DNA of 41,470 nucleotides. Origin: a virus. The notes beneath the pieces were generated by a model. That model saw only the letters and a program-made list of their open reading frames with translations. It searched no databases and was not told the origin of the DNA. Shown piece after piece: positions 8,358 to 17,501 of this stretch; position 1 is the first letter of the stretch; every line of letters begins with the position of its first letter. The translations under genes and the position numbers were made by a program. The stretch lies in IMG/VR virus record IMGVR_UViG_3300049491_001001, positions 1 to 41,470 of that record; one strand, written 5' to 3'.

Positions 8358-8654
8358 ATGTTCAAGCCGATCATCATCACGGCATCCGAGGCTCAGCCGC
8401 TGCCAGATGTTCACATCTTCACGCTCGGCGATCAGGATTTCTTCATGCCTGCCGTTATCAGCGGCGGGATCGTCCTGGAAATGTTAGAGATCGCAGCCGA
8501 GGACGGTGAGTTGGCAGCGGCGTTCTGGGTGATGAAGACCGTCCTGGGCGATGGATATCGGGCACTGAAGGAGTCCCCCGACGTCACCTCCGACCAGATC
8601 AAGCAGATCGCCCAGATCGTCTCCGAGCACGCGACCGGCAGCCTGGGGAAATAA
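8358..8654 (+). CDS. tail assembly chaperone, short (G-like) form
   Basis: A 98-residue acidic helical protein (MFKPIIITASEAQPLPD ... GGIVLEMLEIAAEDGELAAAFWVMKTVLGDGYRALKESPDV) between the major tail protein and the tape measure. This is the lambda G-like partner that coats the tape measure during tail assembly. The last codons, CTG GGG AAA TAA, contain the slippery run GGGGAAA (8645-8651) that gives the longer G-T form. ATG 8358 follows AACCGGAAGGGG. Confidence 0.88.
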   Translation: MFKPIIITASEAQPLPDVHIFTLGDQDFFMPAVISGGIVLEMLEIAAEDGELAAAFWVMKTVLGDGYRALKESPDVTSDQIKQIAQIVSEHATGSLGK

Positions 8655-8902
8655 GAGAGCGGATACGGGATGTCCTGTGGATTCGTGAACACCTGTCTGA
8701 TCTGGATGCTGATTTTCTCAGGTTCTATCGGATAGGTTTTCCCGAAGCCGTGGAAAGCATGACCGGTCCGCGCCTGGTGAGCCTGGCGTATCGAGTGGCA
8801 GCGTACGGCGGAGTGATGCAACTAAGGCTTCAGGAGACAGGCAGCGACAGGAAAGAAGTCTCGCTGGACGATCCCGTCCTTGCAGACCTGATTGAGAGGT
8901 AG
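8358..8902 (+). CDS. tail assembly chaperone, frameshifted (G-T) form
   Basis: A -1 shift at GGGGAAA (8645-8651) moves the ribosome from the G frame into an open frame that reads IRERIRDVLWIREHLSD from 8651 and ends at TAG 8900-8902, two bases before the tape-measure start. The fusion would have 181 residues. The T part has the basic-helical character of siphovirus chaperone extensions (VESMTGPRLVSLAYRVAAYGG). The second frame has no convincing start of its own. Order, spacing and the slip site make programmed frameshifting very likely. Confidence 0.85.
8645..8651 (+). promoter_or_regulatory. -1 ribosomal frameshift site (GGGGAAA)
   Basis: The zero-frame codons GGG AAA are preceded by another G. 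After slipping back one base, the P-site glycine tRNA re-pairs perfectly with GGG and the A-site lysine tRNA pairs with GAA with a first-position mismatch. The in-frame TAA follows at once, so only shifted ribosomes continue into the T frame. Confidence 0.75.
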
Positions 8903-8904
8903 AC

Positions 8905-10524
8905 ATGGCTGAGGCATTCAAGATCGCCGATGCCTATGTCGAGGTCAATACCCGGTACGACGGCAACGAATTCGTCCGTAGGCTTGACGGGACTCTTGGT
9001 CGGCACGCGAACCGCATTACCGCGATCGGCCGGAACCGCGTCGGCAGGCCAATGGCGAAGGGCATGCTGGCGGGCTCGGTCGTGGCCTTCGCCACCGGCT
9101 TCGTCAAGGCGATCAGTCTGGGCATGGCGAACGTCAACGTCGGGACGGCGTTCAAGAGTTCCCCCTGGTTGGTGACCGCCGGTATGGCGATCGCCGGGAG
9201 CCTGGTCGCCACCGTCGCCGCAGGCGTGGCTGCGACCCTGCTTGCCACCCTCGCCGGAGTCTTCGGCGTGGCGATGATCGGCCTGGCAGGCTTCCTGCTG
9301 CGCAAGAACAAGGCGATCGGTGACGCGGGTAAGAGACTCGGTAAGACATTCTCGACCGAGTTCGGCGACGCGGCCAAGGTGTTCGTCAAGCCCATCATCA
9401 AGGCGTTCGATCTGATCGGCGAGGCGATCAAGCGGAACCGGCCGATCATCGACCGGATCTTCGGGACCCTGGCGCCCGTCCTGGTGCCGCTGACCAAGGG
9501 ACTGATCGGCTTCCTCGAAGCCATGGCTCCCGGGCTTGAGGCCCTGGGGCGGGTGGCCGCGCTCGTGCTGCTCGATCTGGCCAAGGCCCTGCCCGGCTGG
9601 GGCAAGTCGATGGGCGACTTCTTCATCAAGATCGAGAAGGACTGGCCGAAGATCCGGGAATCCCTGCACCAGTTCTTCTCGGATTTCGGTACGGCGCTCG
9701 GAATGGTCGCGAGCGCGCTCATCTGGCTCGGGAAGAACTATAACAACTTCCGGGCGATCTTCGCCGGGATCACCCATGACATCACCGCGACGGTCAAGCT
9801 CTTCGCTAATGTGTTCAGTTGGGTCACCGGTGGCTGGAAGAAGGACTGGAACAGCCTCAAGTCCGGCCTGCACTCCTGGGCCAACAGTGTCATCGGCTAC
9901 TTCCGGGACCTTCCTACGCGCGCGCGCAATGCCGTGCACATGCTCTGGCCCAACGTCAGGATCTCCTTCGCCCAGCTTCGTGCGGGCCTGATCACCTGGG
10001 CGCTGCTCGGCATCTCGGGCTTCATCGGGAAGTGGAAGACCCTGCCCGGCAAGGCGTCCGGCGTCGCCCGGGACGTTCGGGCCCGAATCAAGTCCGTCTT
10101 CAGTGGCGCGGCCGATTGGCTGATCGGCGCTGGGCGACAAGTGATCTCCGGCTTCATCTCCGGCATCCGAGGCATGATCCCGTCCCTGAGCGGGGTCCTG
10201 AGCGGCATTACGAGCAGCTTGCCGGACTGGAAGGGCCCCAGGGAGCGGGACAGGTCCATCCTCAAGCCCGCCGGCCGCCTGGTGATCTCCGGCTTCCAGG
10301 AGGGCATCCGGGAGGGCACGGCCGACCTGAAGCGGCAACTCGGGGCGCTCACCGGCGGCATGCCGGGGATGGTGGGAGCGGTGGCCGGGGCCAGCAATGT
10401 CTCGGTCAGCCTCTCGGTCCACGTACCGGCCGGTAGCAACGGCACCCGGATCGGGCGTGAGGCTGCCCTGGCCATCAAGCAGGCCCTACTTGATCTTGAG
10501 CGCAGCAGGAAGAGGCGAGCATGA
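8905..10524 (+). CDS. tape measure protein
   Basis: A 539-residue protein directly after the chaperone pair. The N-terminal ~50 residues are polar helix, residues about 52-135 are strongly hydrophobic (repeated VVAFATGFVKAISLGM and AGMAIAGSLVATVAAGVAA type segments), and the remainder is amphipathic helix with several Trp/Gly stretches (GGWKKDWNSLKSG) and a late glycine-rich end. The protein sets tail length and its hydrophobic part may enter the host membrane. It is short for the family, suggesting a tail of roughly 80 nm at 0.15 nm per residue. No transglycosylase or peptidase motif is seen. Confidence 0.93.
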   Translation: MAEAFKIADAYVEVNTRYDGNEFVRRLDGTLGRHANRITAIGRNRVGRPMAKGMLAGSVVAFATGFVKAISLGMANVNVGTAFKSSPWLVTAGMAIAGSLVATVAAGVAATLLATLAGVFGVAMIGLAGFLLRKNKAIGDAGKRLGKTFSTEFGDAAKVFVKPIIKAFDLIGEAIKRNRPIIDRIFGTLAPVLVPLTKGLIGFLEAMAPGLEALGRVAALVLLDLAKALPGWGKSMGDFFIKIEKDWPKIRESLHQFFSDFGTALGMVASALIWLGKNYNNFRAIFAGITHDITATVKLFANVFSWVTGGWKKDWNSLKSGLHSWANSVIGYFRDLPTRARNAVHMLWPNVRISFAQLRAGLITWALLGISGFIGKWKTLPGKASGVARDVRARIKSVFSGAADWLIGAGRQVISGFISGIRGMIPSLSGVLSGITSSLPDWKGPRERDRSILKPAGRLVISGFQEGIREGTADLKRQLGALTGGMPGMVGAVAGASNVSVSLSVHVPAGSNGTRIGREAALAIKQALLDLERSRKRRA

Positions 10525-11741
10525 CGGTCTGGGGATCGGTCACGATCGGCCGGATGACGCTGCGCGAGACCTTCGAGCTGACGGCGAACATCAATACAGG
10601 TACGGACAAGAGGACCCTCGGCCTGGCGGGAGAGGAGTCCAGCCCGCCACTGACGCTGCCCGCGCTGAAGCGGCTTCAGGAGGACATCCTGGGCCTGCTC
10701 GATCGGTTCGTGCCCGTCACCTTCTCGGACAAGTCCGACCACGACGGCTACTACGTCATCAAGGACGTTAACTCCGTCATCACGAACTGGCAGGCCGAGG
10801 CCGCGAAGTTCACCTGGAACCTGCAGGCGGAGTACATCGGCCCGGTCAATGCCGTCGACATCGAATCCCGGCTGGCCTACGTCTTCCGATCGAACGACTT
10901 CGCGCTGACCGGCACCAGGTGGCACGCTCCGGCCGGTGCCGCGACCTCCTACTACACCGGGGTCGGGAGCCAGCCCAGCGCCACCATCAGCCGCACCACG
11001 GCCGACGGCGGTTCGATCAACGCCTACACCGGCATGCCTGCCTCGGCCAGCCCCCGGTGGGCCTCCGACCTGAGCACCTACGGCCGGGGCCGGGCGCGGG
11101 TCAAGCAGGTCGCACCGGCCGAGCGCGTGGGGGAGGGGCTGACGCTCTCCCCGACCGACTGGGAGCTGGAGAACGGCCTGCTGTCCATCATCCCCAGCAC
11201 CGGGGTCTCCACCCTCCGGGTGAGCAGCTTCGACGGCACGTCCTGGGAGGGCACGGAGTGGAACGTCGCGGTGGGGTCCTCGGCCGGGCCGGACCTGGGG
11301 ACCTTCGACGCCGCCACGATCGTCCGGAACGACTTCGAGGCCGTGACCATCCGGCTGCTCAAGAGCCGGTCCCCGGGGCGTTCCCAGCTTGACCTGACGC
11401 TCCGGCGGGGCTCCCGCATCGTCGAGGGGTATCTGCGCACCGACAGCTCCACCACCCTGGCCGTCTACCTGGAAACGGCCCAGGCCAGCACCGCCGGGAC
11501 CGGCTACGTCGCGGCCACGTCCAACGACGCCGCAGGTAACCGGGTGATCGTGGGCTCGGCCCGGACCCACGTCGCCCAGACGGGCCAGGGCGGGCTGCAC
11601 AAGACGTCCAGCACGGCGCTCGACTTCTTCATCGGCTCGATCGTCGGCGGCGGGTCTGCCCAGTCCGGTGACCAGGCGACCGACCTGCGCAATCAGTACC
11701 TCTGCTTCACCGCTGAGCAGACCATCGGCGTGCGCCGATGA
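10521..11741 (+). CDS. distal tail (Dit-like) protein
   Basis: A 406-residue protein after the tape measure. The first ~115 residues (VWGSVTIGRMTLRETFELTA ... DHDGYYVIKDVNSVITNWQ) resemble the Dit N-terminal domain that builds the baseplate ring. The remainder is a beta-sandwich-like extension (SPGRSQLDLTLRRGSRIVEGYL), possibly a carbohydrate-binding insertion. It is coupled by ATGA overlap to genes on both sides. Confidence 0.72.
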   Translation: MTVWGSVTIGRMTLRETFELTANINTGTDKRTLGLAGEESSPPLTLPALKRLQEDILGLLDRFVPVTFSDKSDHDGYYVIKDVNSVITNWQAEAAKFTWNLQAEYIGPVNAVDIESRLAYVFRSNDFALTGTRWHAPAGAATSYYTGVGSQPSATISRTTADGGSINAYTGMPASASPRWASDLSTYGRGRARVKQVAPAERVGEGLTLSPTDWELENGLLSIIPSTGVSTLRVSSFDGTSWEGTEWNVAVGSSAGPDLGTFDAATIVRNDFEAVTIRLLKSRSPGRSQLDLTLRRGSRIVEGYLRTDSSTTLAVYLETAQASTAGTGYVAATSNDAAGNRVIVGSARTHVAQTGQGGLHKTSSTALDFFIGSIVGGGSAQSGDQATDLRNQYLCFTAEQTIGVRR

Positions 11742-14623
11742 TCACTGAGGTCAAGCAGGCGCTGGGGTCCTGGTCGATCCGCCTGCGGTCGCACACCCCG
11801 CGCGAGCTGATGGACGGCCTGACCTACTTCGGTCACATCGCCGTCCTGCCCGGCCGGGTGGACGTGGAGGTGATGGGGGACGGCCTACTGTCCGCCGCGC
11901 GCTACGTCGGGGTCTACCGGGCCCGGTTCAATCAGGATGCCATCGACACCCCGGTGGAGTATGAGATCAAGGGCGTCAGCATGGCGTTCTGGCTCGGGGA
12001 CGAGGACCACAAGGGCGCCGTCTTCGAGACGGCCAAGTCGTTCAGCGGCTCGACCTTCGCCCAGGTCGTGGCCCAGCTCTACCCCAGCTCGGGCGCCGTG
12101 ACGCCGGGCATCATCGGCTCCGGTGCATCCGGCACCTACACCGGAGAGTTCCAGTGGGTGACGCCACGCTGGGCACTGGACTACATCACTGAGACCTTCA
12201 CCCAGGACAGCGCCGATCCGATGGAATGGCGGGTCAGCAATACCGGCGTGCTGGACGTGGCCAAGGCGTCCGCCCTCTACCCCAGCGTCGCTGCTCCCAC
12301 GGCGCTGCTGGTCCGCAAGGGCGGTGGCCGAGAGATGACCACGGTCGGCCTGCAAGGGGATCTCAGCCTCGACTCCGACATCGAGGACTACACCACTCGC
12401 GTCGTCCTTCTCGGAGAAGGCGAGGGCAAGGCCATCGCCGTGGGCACGGCGAACGGCCCGGCCACGACGTACAAGGATCTCTTCGGTAATCCTGTCAAAT
12501 TGACGCGGGTCATCAATGACCCGGAGGCCACGGCGAAGATCGTCGACACCAGGGCGGGTGTCGAGTTGAACAAGTACGATACGCAACGTCGTGCTTCCCA
12601 GATCAGCACCGGTGAGTACGACGTGCGCGGGACGTTCGGTGCCGGTGACACCATCATGGTGTTCAATCCCGATGCGGGCTTCGTCGATACGAACAATGAG
12701 ACGTACTGGCAGGGTGCCCCGATCAATCCGATTCATCTGAGGGTGACCGAGCTGGAATGGGGAATCCCCCCGAACTGGACCGTGGCCTTCCGGGACATCG
12801 ACGGCAAGTGGCTCGACTTCAGTGACTACTACGCTCCCGAGGCCGGAGCTACCCGCATCACCGTGGGCGAGTTCTTGGAACGCCTGGGCGGCGCGAACTT
12901 CGAGCCCTTCTCTGGTCGTCATGTCGGGGATATCACCGTTCCCGCCACTCCGGTATTCGGCGCTTTCTCCACGGCGGCCTACGAATCGAGTAGCGACGGA
13001 ATCACCAGAGCACAGATCCGGATTACCTGGACGGCGCCGACGAATGCCGACGGTACGACGATCCTCGACGGCTCCCACTATGAGATCAGGTACCGACCGG
13101 ATACCACGATCGCCTATCCGGCCACCTGGAACGAGGCGAACACCAAGAACTGGAACCAGGTATTCACCTGGGACCAGCCACTGACTCCGCCGATCGTTGG
13201 AGTGCAGTGGCAGACCGTCTTCGTCGGCTTCGACGTGACGAACTTCATTCTTCAGGAGCTGACCCCCGGCGTTCAGTACGAATTCCAGATCCGGGCCATC
13301 GATACGGCGTCTCCGCCCAACTTGTCGGCCTGGTCAAGTACCGCCACCTTCCAGGCGAACCGGGACTTCGTCCCCCCGGCGCAACCCGCTCCGCCTGAGA
13401 TCGCCTCGTCCCGGGTCGCCATTCAGGTGACGCACCGGCTCGGCGCCGCATCGGGCGGGAACTACAACCTGGCTTCCGACCTCGATCACCTCGAAATCCA
13501 CGTCGGCGGAGAGTCTTTCGCCCCCAGCAACGTGACCCAGATCGGCAAGGTCCGGGCGAACGCGGCGATGATGCAAGCGGAAACCCCCGCCGTTGCTACG
13601 TTCCCGATCGAGCAGATCGGACCGGTCTATGTCCGGGTCGTAGCTGTCGATCGATCTGGTAACCGGTCCAATGCCAGCTCCGGGGCGTCCAGCACCGCGC
13701 TGCTCATGGACGACGCGCACATCAGCGACCTGACGGTCAGCAAGGTAACGGCGGGCGAACTCAAGGCAGCCGTCATCTTGTCCGGCTCGATCAAGACAGC
13801 CGAGACCGGAGCCCGGGCCGAACTGACCCCGGCCGGACTGGAACTGTTCAACAGCGTCGGTCAGAAGACGGTCCAGCTCGATGCCACCACGGGTGATGCG
13901 GTCCTGACCGGGACGTACAAGACGAACTACTCCGGCCAGCGCATCGAGATCACAGATGCCGAGCCGTACTCCACGATCTACTTCTACCCCAGCTACGTCA
14001 ACGATCCGCCGGCATTCATAAATGCGGTGGATTACGTGAGCAGGGAGATTCGCTTCACCGGCATCGGTATCAATACTTCGCCGTTCATCGGCGCCAGTGC
14101 TCCGGGTCTTTACAATCGAATCTACATGACCGACGCCATTCGCATACAGACGGTCAACGCCAGCCAGGCTCAGTCTGGCGGACTCCTGTACATCGACGAA
14201 CTGCGCGTGCTCGCCCAGTACGAAGCCCCCAGTGGCATCCGTGGCGGCTTCATGGAGGCCCAGGCCACCCAACTACAGATCGGCTTCGATGACGGCGACA
14301 GCGGGCCGAACTATTTCCTCTTCGGGGACGCAGACACCTACTTCATCGGTCGCTGGCCCAACTTCATCGACCTCGGCGCCACCCAGGGGCTCGACTGCGG
14401 GAACGTCTCGGGAACGTCGTCCGCATCGTCGCTGACCGTGAGCTGGGGCGTGACGAGGGCGACGCCCTGCTATCCGATTGTGGCGATCCGCGACAATCAA
14501 GCCGGAGCCGCTATCCGAGGTTTCCAGATCGGGGCGAACGACACCACGTCCTGGCTGGTCGAACTCTCCGGCGCGGCGAACGGCGCATGGTCGGTCTACT
14601 ACTGGGCATTCAGGACGGGATGA
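11738..14623 (+). CDS. large minor tail protein (Tal-like) with fibronectin type III domains
   Basis: The largest gene, 961 residues. Residues ~1-370 resemble the tail-associated hub domain (YVGVYRARFNQDAIDTPVEYEIKG; TPRWALDYITETFTQD). Residues ~400-545 form a fibronectin type III-like domain (ITWTAPTNADGT ... LTPGVQYEFQIRAID), with a second similar one at ~550-655 (AIQVTHRLG ... VYVRVVAVDRSGNRS). The C-terminal 300 residues start with a coiled linker (MDDAHISDLTVSKVTAGELKA) common before receptor-binding tips. It likely forms the hub and a host-contact fibre. No catalytic motif is visible. Confidence 0.85.
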   Translation: MITEVKQALGSWSIRLRSHTPRELMDGLTYFGHIAVLPGRVDVEVMGDGLLSAARYVGVYRARFNQDAIDTPVEYEIKGVSMAFWLGDEDHKGAVFETAKSFSGSTFAQVVAQLYPSSGAVTPGIIGSGASGTYTGEFQWVTPRWALDYITETFTQDSADPMEWRVSNTGVLDVAKASALYPSVAAPTALLVRKGGGREMTTVGLQGDLSLDSDIEDYTTRVVLLGEGEGKAIAVGTANGPATTYKDLFGNPVKLTRVINDPEATAKIVDTRAGVELNKYDTQRRASQISTGEYDVRGTFGAGDTIMVFNPDAGFVDTNNETYWQGAPINPIHLRVTELEWGIPPNWTVAFRDIDGKWLDFSDYYAPEAGATRITVGEFLERLGGANFEPFSGRHVGDITVPATPVFGAFSTAAYESSSDGITRAQIRITWTAPTNADGTTILDGSHYEIRYRPDTTIAYPATWNEANTKNWNQVFTWDQPLTPPIVGVQWQTVFVGFDVTNFILQELTPGVQYEFQIRAIDTASPPNLSAWSSTATFQANRDFVPPAQPAPPEIASSRVAIQVTHRLGAASGGNYNLASDLDHLEIHVGGESFAPSNVTQIGKVRANAAMMQAETPAVATFPIEQIGPVYVRVVAVDRSGNRSNASSGASSTALLMDDAHISDLTVSKVTAGELKAAVILSGSIKTAETGARAELTPAGLELFNSVGQKTVQLDATTGDAVLTGTYKTNYSGQRIEITDAEPYSTIYFYPSYVNDPPAFINAVDYVSREIRFTGIGINTSPFIGASAPGLYNRIYMTDAIRIQTVNASQAQSGGLLYIDELRVLAQYEAPSGIRGGFMEAQATQLQIGFDDGDSGPNYFLFGDADTYFIGRWPNFIDLGATQGLDCGNVSGTSSASSLTVSWGVTRATPCYPIVAIRDNQAGAAIRGFQIGANDTTSWLVELSGAANGAWSVYYWAFRTG

Positions 14624-15165
14624 GGATGAAGGAGTACGTAGTCACCTCGGTCGAGACGTACTGGCCGAATGAGACCACCGAGTGCTGGTACATCACGATG
14701 CGCAAGCCCGACGGGACGGATCACATCCACATCTTCCCGAAGCACACCCTGGAGGCCAGGGCTGCCGAGTATGACATCGCAGACATCGACACCCTGCTGG
14801 ACATCGTCCTGCACGAGCCCTGGGCGCCCCACCCGAGCGACTCCATGACCGCCCAGGACGATCCGGCGCTGGCCCTGGGCCTGACTCGGCCAGCCCCCCA
14901 GGGCCGGGGGAAGCTGGCTCCTGGCCAGCCGGAGGGCGTCACGCTGCACACCGCCGCGACCATCCCCCAGGCCCGCCAGGCCCACCTGGCCCGGATCGCC
15001 TGGGCCAAGGCCAATGCCGTCAGGGTCACCCCGCCCCGGGGGGCTGGCCGAGACCCGCTTCAGCAGATCAGGGATGATCCCCGGATTGACCCCACAAGGG
15101 TCGCTCAGCGTAGGGTCGTCGTAGCCGCCGACAGAGCACGCATTCAGAGAGGTCGAAATGTCTAG
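14620..15165 (+). CDS. hypothetical minor tail-region protein
   Basis: A 181-residue protein. The N-terminal ~65 residues are beta-rich (KEYVVTSVETYWPNETTECWY); the C-terminal part is Pro/Ala/Arg-rich and basic (QARQAHLARIAWAKANAVRV; RRVVVAADRARIQRGRNV). Function unknown; small proteins of this type commonly follow the Tal gene in actinophages. I chose ATG 14620, which overlaps the preceding stop (ATGA); an upstream in-frame ATG at 14587 and one at 14626 are alternatives. It overlaps the next gene by 8 bases. Confidence 0.72.
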   Translation: MRMKEYVVTSVETYWPNETTECWYITMRKPDGTDHIHIFPKHTLEARAAEYDIADIDTLLDIVLHEPWAPHPSDSMTAQDDPALALGLTRPAPQGRGKLAPGQPEGVTLHTAATIPQARQAHLARIAWAKANAVRVTPPRGAGRDPLQQIRDDPRIDPTRVAQRRVVVAADRARIQRGRNV

Positions 15166-16048
15166 CCTTACCTCTCGTCTCAAGCTCTACAAGCCCGCCA
15201 CGTCGGGCGAGGCGATCAATGTCGCCACCGACCTCAACAACAATCTTGATCTCATCGACGCCGATCTGGGATTCATCCCGTGTACGAATGCGACTCGTCC
15301 CGCCTCGACATTCAACGGGATGCACATCTTCGAGACGGACACCGGCAGAGCTTTCGTCAGCGACGGATCTACTCCTGCTTCCGCCTCGTGGAAGAATCAG
15401 TTCTTCGTCGTGAACAAGAGTGCTCAGGCTTCTGCGGGAGCGAACTCTCTCGCCTGGCGCGTCTCCGGCGATACTCAGGATCGCTATGCCGTCGGACATG
15501 ACGGCAAGCTGAACTGGGGCACCGGCTCGGCCACGCCCGACACGAATCTCTACCGTGACGGCGTTGGCGTTCTGGTGACGAACTCATCCCTCGTCATCGG
15601 CGGGGGCGGGCTCGTCCTCGGCGGTGTCGACCTCGGCGGCGTCTGGTCTGCCTGGACCCCGACCTTGACCGGCTTCACCCTGGGCTCCGGAGCCGTCACC
15701 TCCTACCGTTTCAAGCAGCTCGGCAAGATCGTGTGGTGGCAGATCCGTATCCAGTTCGGCACATCGCCATCCATCACGACGACGGCTCTCGTCAGCCTTC
15801 CCGTGGCCGCTCGCACCGGTGGCGGCACGAACATTCAGGACACGGTCGGCACCTGGACGTTCCGGGATGACTCCGCCGTCTTCCACTACTCCGGCTCGTG
15901 CGGCGTCTGGGCCAGCGGCGGAGCCGAATGCTCGTTCAATGGAGCGTGGGACGGCACCGCCCCGCGCACCCGGATCACTACTGCCATTCCCTTCACCGTG
16001 GCCTCTAGCGACGTGCTCAGCGCGTCCGGCGTCTATGAGGCGGCCTGA
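15158..16048 (+). CDS. tail fibre / minor tail protein
   Basis: A 296-residue protein. The start SSLTSRLKLYKPATSGEAINVATDLNNNLDLIDADLG is typical of phage tail-fibre or tip proteins that trimerise through a short N-terminal segment. The middle is Gly/Ser/Asn-rich and the C-terminal ~140 residues look like a beta-sandwich (WSAWTPTLTGFTLGSG ... KQLGKIVWWQIRIQFG ... GTWTFRDDSAVFHYSG), similar to binding domains of siphovirus tips. It probably contacts the host surface. Stop and next start share one base. Confidence 0.78.
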   Translation: MSSLTSRLKLYKPATSGEAINVATDLNNNLDLIDADLGFIPCTNATRPASTFNGMHIFETDTGRAFVSDGSTPASASWKNQFFVVNKSAQASAGANSLAWRVSGDTQDRYAVGHDGKLNWGTGSATPDTNLYRDGVGVLVTNSSLVIGGGGLVLGGVDLGGVWSAWTPTLTGFTLGSGAVTSYRFKQLGKIVWWQIRIQFGTSPSITTTALVSLPVAARTGGGTNIQDTVGTWTFRDDSAVFHYSGSCGVWASGGAECSFNGAWDGTAPRTRITTAIPFTVASSDVLSASGVYEAA

Positions 16049-16896
16049 TGAGCAACAGATGCCCGCACGCCGAGTGGAAGCCTCTCGCCGGACCCATCAC
16101 CCGGGCCCGGCTTCCGAAGATCGATCGCGACATCATCTGCGTCCACACCATCGTCGGAAACATGCGCTCAACCTGGCAGAACTGGGAGCGCGACGGATAC
16201 AGCGGTGTCGAGTCCACGTTCCTGATCGGCGGCGGCTGGGGGTGGGACGAGGCGTCCGGTCTCGACGGTATTGCTTGGCAGACCATGGAGGCGGATCGCC
16301 AGGCCGACGCCAATTTCATGGGGAGCCGTCGGGTCATCAGCATCGAAACGGGGGACAATGCTCCCGCCCGACCTGCTGACATCAAGCGCTGGACCCCGAA
16401 ACAGGCTGCGAAACTGGTCGACGTCATCGCGTGGTGCTGCGAGGAGTACCGCATTCCCGCAGTACTCATCCCCGACACGAAGCCCGGGCGGCGTGGCCTC
16501 GCCTACCACCGGCAGGGCTGCGAACACTCCGACGGCATCGGGTCGCACCCGGGATTTCTGATGCCCGGTGGGGAACGGTGGTCCACGAGCCTCGGCAAGG
16601 AATGCCCCGGGCCGGTGCGGATCCGGCAGTTCATCGACGAGATCATCCCGGCCGTCCGCGAAAGACTCGAAGGAGAAGACGTGCTCAACGACGCAGACAA
16701 GGCGTGGCTCAAGACGACGATCCGGGCAGAGGTCGCGCAGGCCGTAGGGGATGTCTGGTCCGCCGAGGTCATCAAGGCGCCCATCCGGGAGCCGGACCCC
16801 GCCGCGAATCCGACGTGGCAGCCACGCTCGGTGCTCAAGGAGGTCATTGACGGCATCGACGAGCTGCGGGCGCGGAAGGGTCCGATGGGGCAGTGA
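16048..16896 (+). CDS. endolysin, N-acetylmuramoyl-L-alanine amidase
   Basis: A 282-residue lysis enzyme that would cut the amide bond between muramic acid and the stem peptide. Amidase_2/PGRP-like features are CVHTIVGNM (His33), GLAYHRQGCEHSDGIGSHPG (histidines at 154, 160 and 167) and KECPGPVR (Cys186), compatible with a His/His/Cys zinc site. Residues ~205-282 are a helical tail (LNDADKAWLKTTIRAEVAQAVGDVW) rather than a recognised cell-wall-binding repeat. There is no signal peptide, so release should depend on the holin encoded downstream. Confidence 0.88.
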   Translation: MSNRCPHAEWKPLAGPITRARLPKIDRDIICVHTIVGNMRSTWQNWERDGYSGVESTFLIGGGWGWDEASGLDGIAWQTMEADRQADANFMGSRRVISIETGDNAPARPADIKRWTPKQAAKLVDVIAWCCEEYRIPAVLIPDTKPGRRGLAYHRQGCEHSDGIGSHPGFLMPGGERWSTSLGKECPGPVRIRQFIDEIIPAVRERLEGEDVLNDADKAWLKTTIRAEVAQAVGDVWSAEVIKAPIREPDPAANPTWQPRSVLKEVIDGIDELRARKGPMGQ

Positions 16897-17237
16897 GCGA
16901 TGAGTCCATAGGTCAGCAGCTCGCCGAGCTGACCCTGACCGTCCATGAGATCAGGGCCACCGTGAACGTGGCCCTGACCCAGACTCAGGCGCGCATCGAC
17001 GAGCATGGTCGCCTGATCGGCGCGCTGGACCGGGATCACCTGCACCTGTCCGAGCGGGTCCGGACCCTGGAGACGGCCTCCGGGGGCGGCTTCGCCCGGC
17101 TGGAGGAGGTAGAGCGGGCGGTCAGGGCTGCTACCGCTATCCGCCCCCCGCAATGGCCGACCGTCGTCTCGACCATCACCGGGGCCATCACTCTGCTGCT
17201 CGTCGTCGCCGGACTGCTGTACCTGGGCCCACAGTGA
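16893..17237 (+). CDS. XhlA-like coiled-coil membrane protein (lysis accessory)
   Basis: A 114-residue protein. Residues ~5-75 form a charged coiled coil (IGQQLAELTLTVHEIRATVN; HLHLSERVRTLETA) and residues ~90-112 are one transmembrane helix (VVSTITGAITLLLVVAGLLYL). This arrangement is that of XhlA-type hemolysin/holin-associated proteins, which act with a holin at the membrane. It starts with GTG 16893 overlapping the endolysin stop, strengthening the lysis assignment. Confidence 0.75.
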   Translation: MSDESIGQQLAELTLTVHEIRATVNVALTQTQARIDEHGRLIGALDRDHLHLSERVRTLETASGGGFARLEEVERAVRAATAIRPPQWPTVVSTITGAITLLLVVAGLLYLGPQ

Positions 17238-17464
17238 GCAGCGGCCTTCGCCAGCGGCCCGGTGACCAGCCGCTACCCACTCCCAACAATCACCCAGACA
17301 TCCAGTCCATGGTCATCGCTGACATCGTGGCCCGACGCCAGGTCGGCATCCAGCGTTACGGCACTGCGCTGCAGTCCCACAACGGCCGCGACGCCCTCCA
17401 GGACGCCTACGAAGAAGCCCTCGACCTCGCCTGCTACCTCCGCCAGGCCATCGCCGAGCGATGA
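17234..17464 (+). CDS. small MazG-like protein in the lysis cluster
   Basis: A 76-residue helical protein with VARRQVGIQRYGTALQSHNG and then AYEEALDLACYLRQAIAE. The EExxDL pattern near residue 63 resembles one helix pair of the all-alpha MazG/NTP-pyrophosphohydrolase fold, but it is too short for the full metal site. Similar small proteins are common near holins in actinophages. The start is GTG 17234, overlapping the previous stop (GTGA); an in-frame ATG at 17153 would run inside the XhlA-like gene and is less likely. Confidence 0.7.
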   Translation: MSSGLRQRPGDQPLPTPNNHPDIQSMVIADIVARRQVGIQRYGTALQSHNGRDALQDAYEEALDLACYLRQAIAER

Positions 17465-17501
17465 GCTTGCCCGCCAATGTGACCTGGGTTACTGTTCATC
17501 C

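Noticed and set aside
6332-8380. 682-codon open frame on the minus strand
   Set aside because: It is the antisense shadow of well-supported connector and tail genes in high-GC DNA; its translation is Arg/His/Asp-rich low-complexity and it has no ribosome site.
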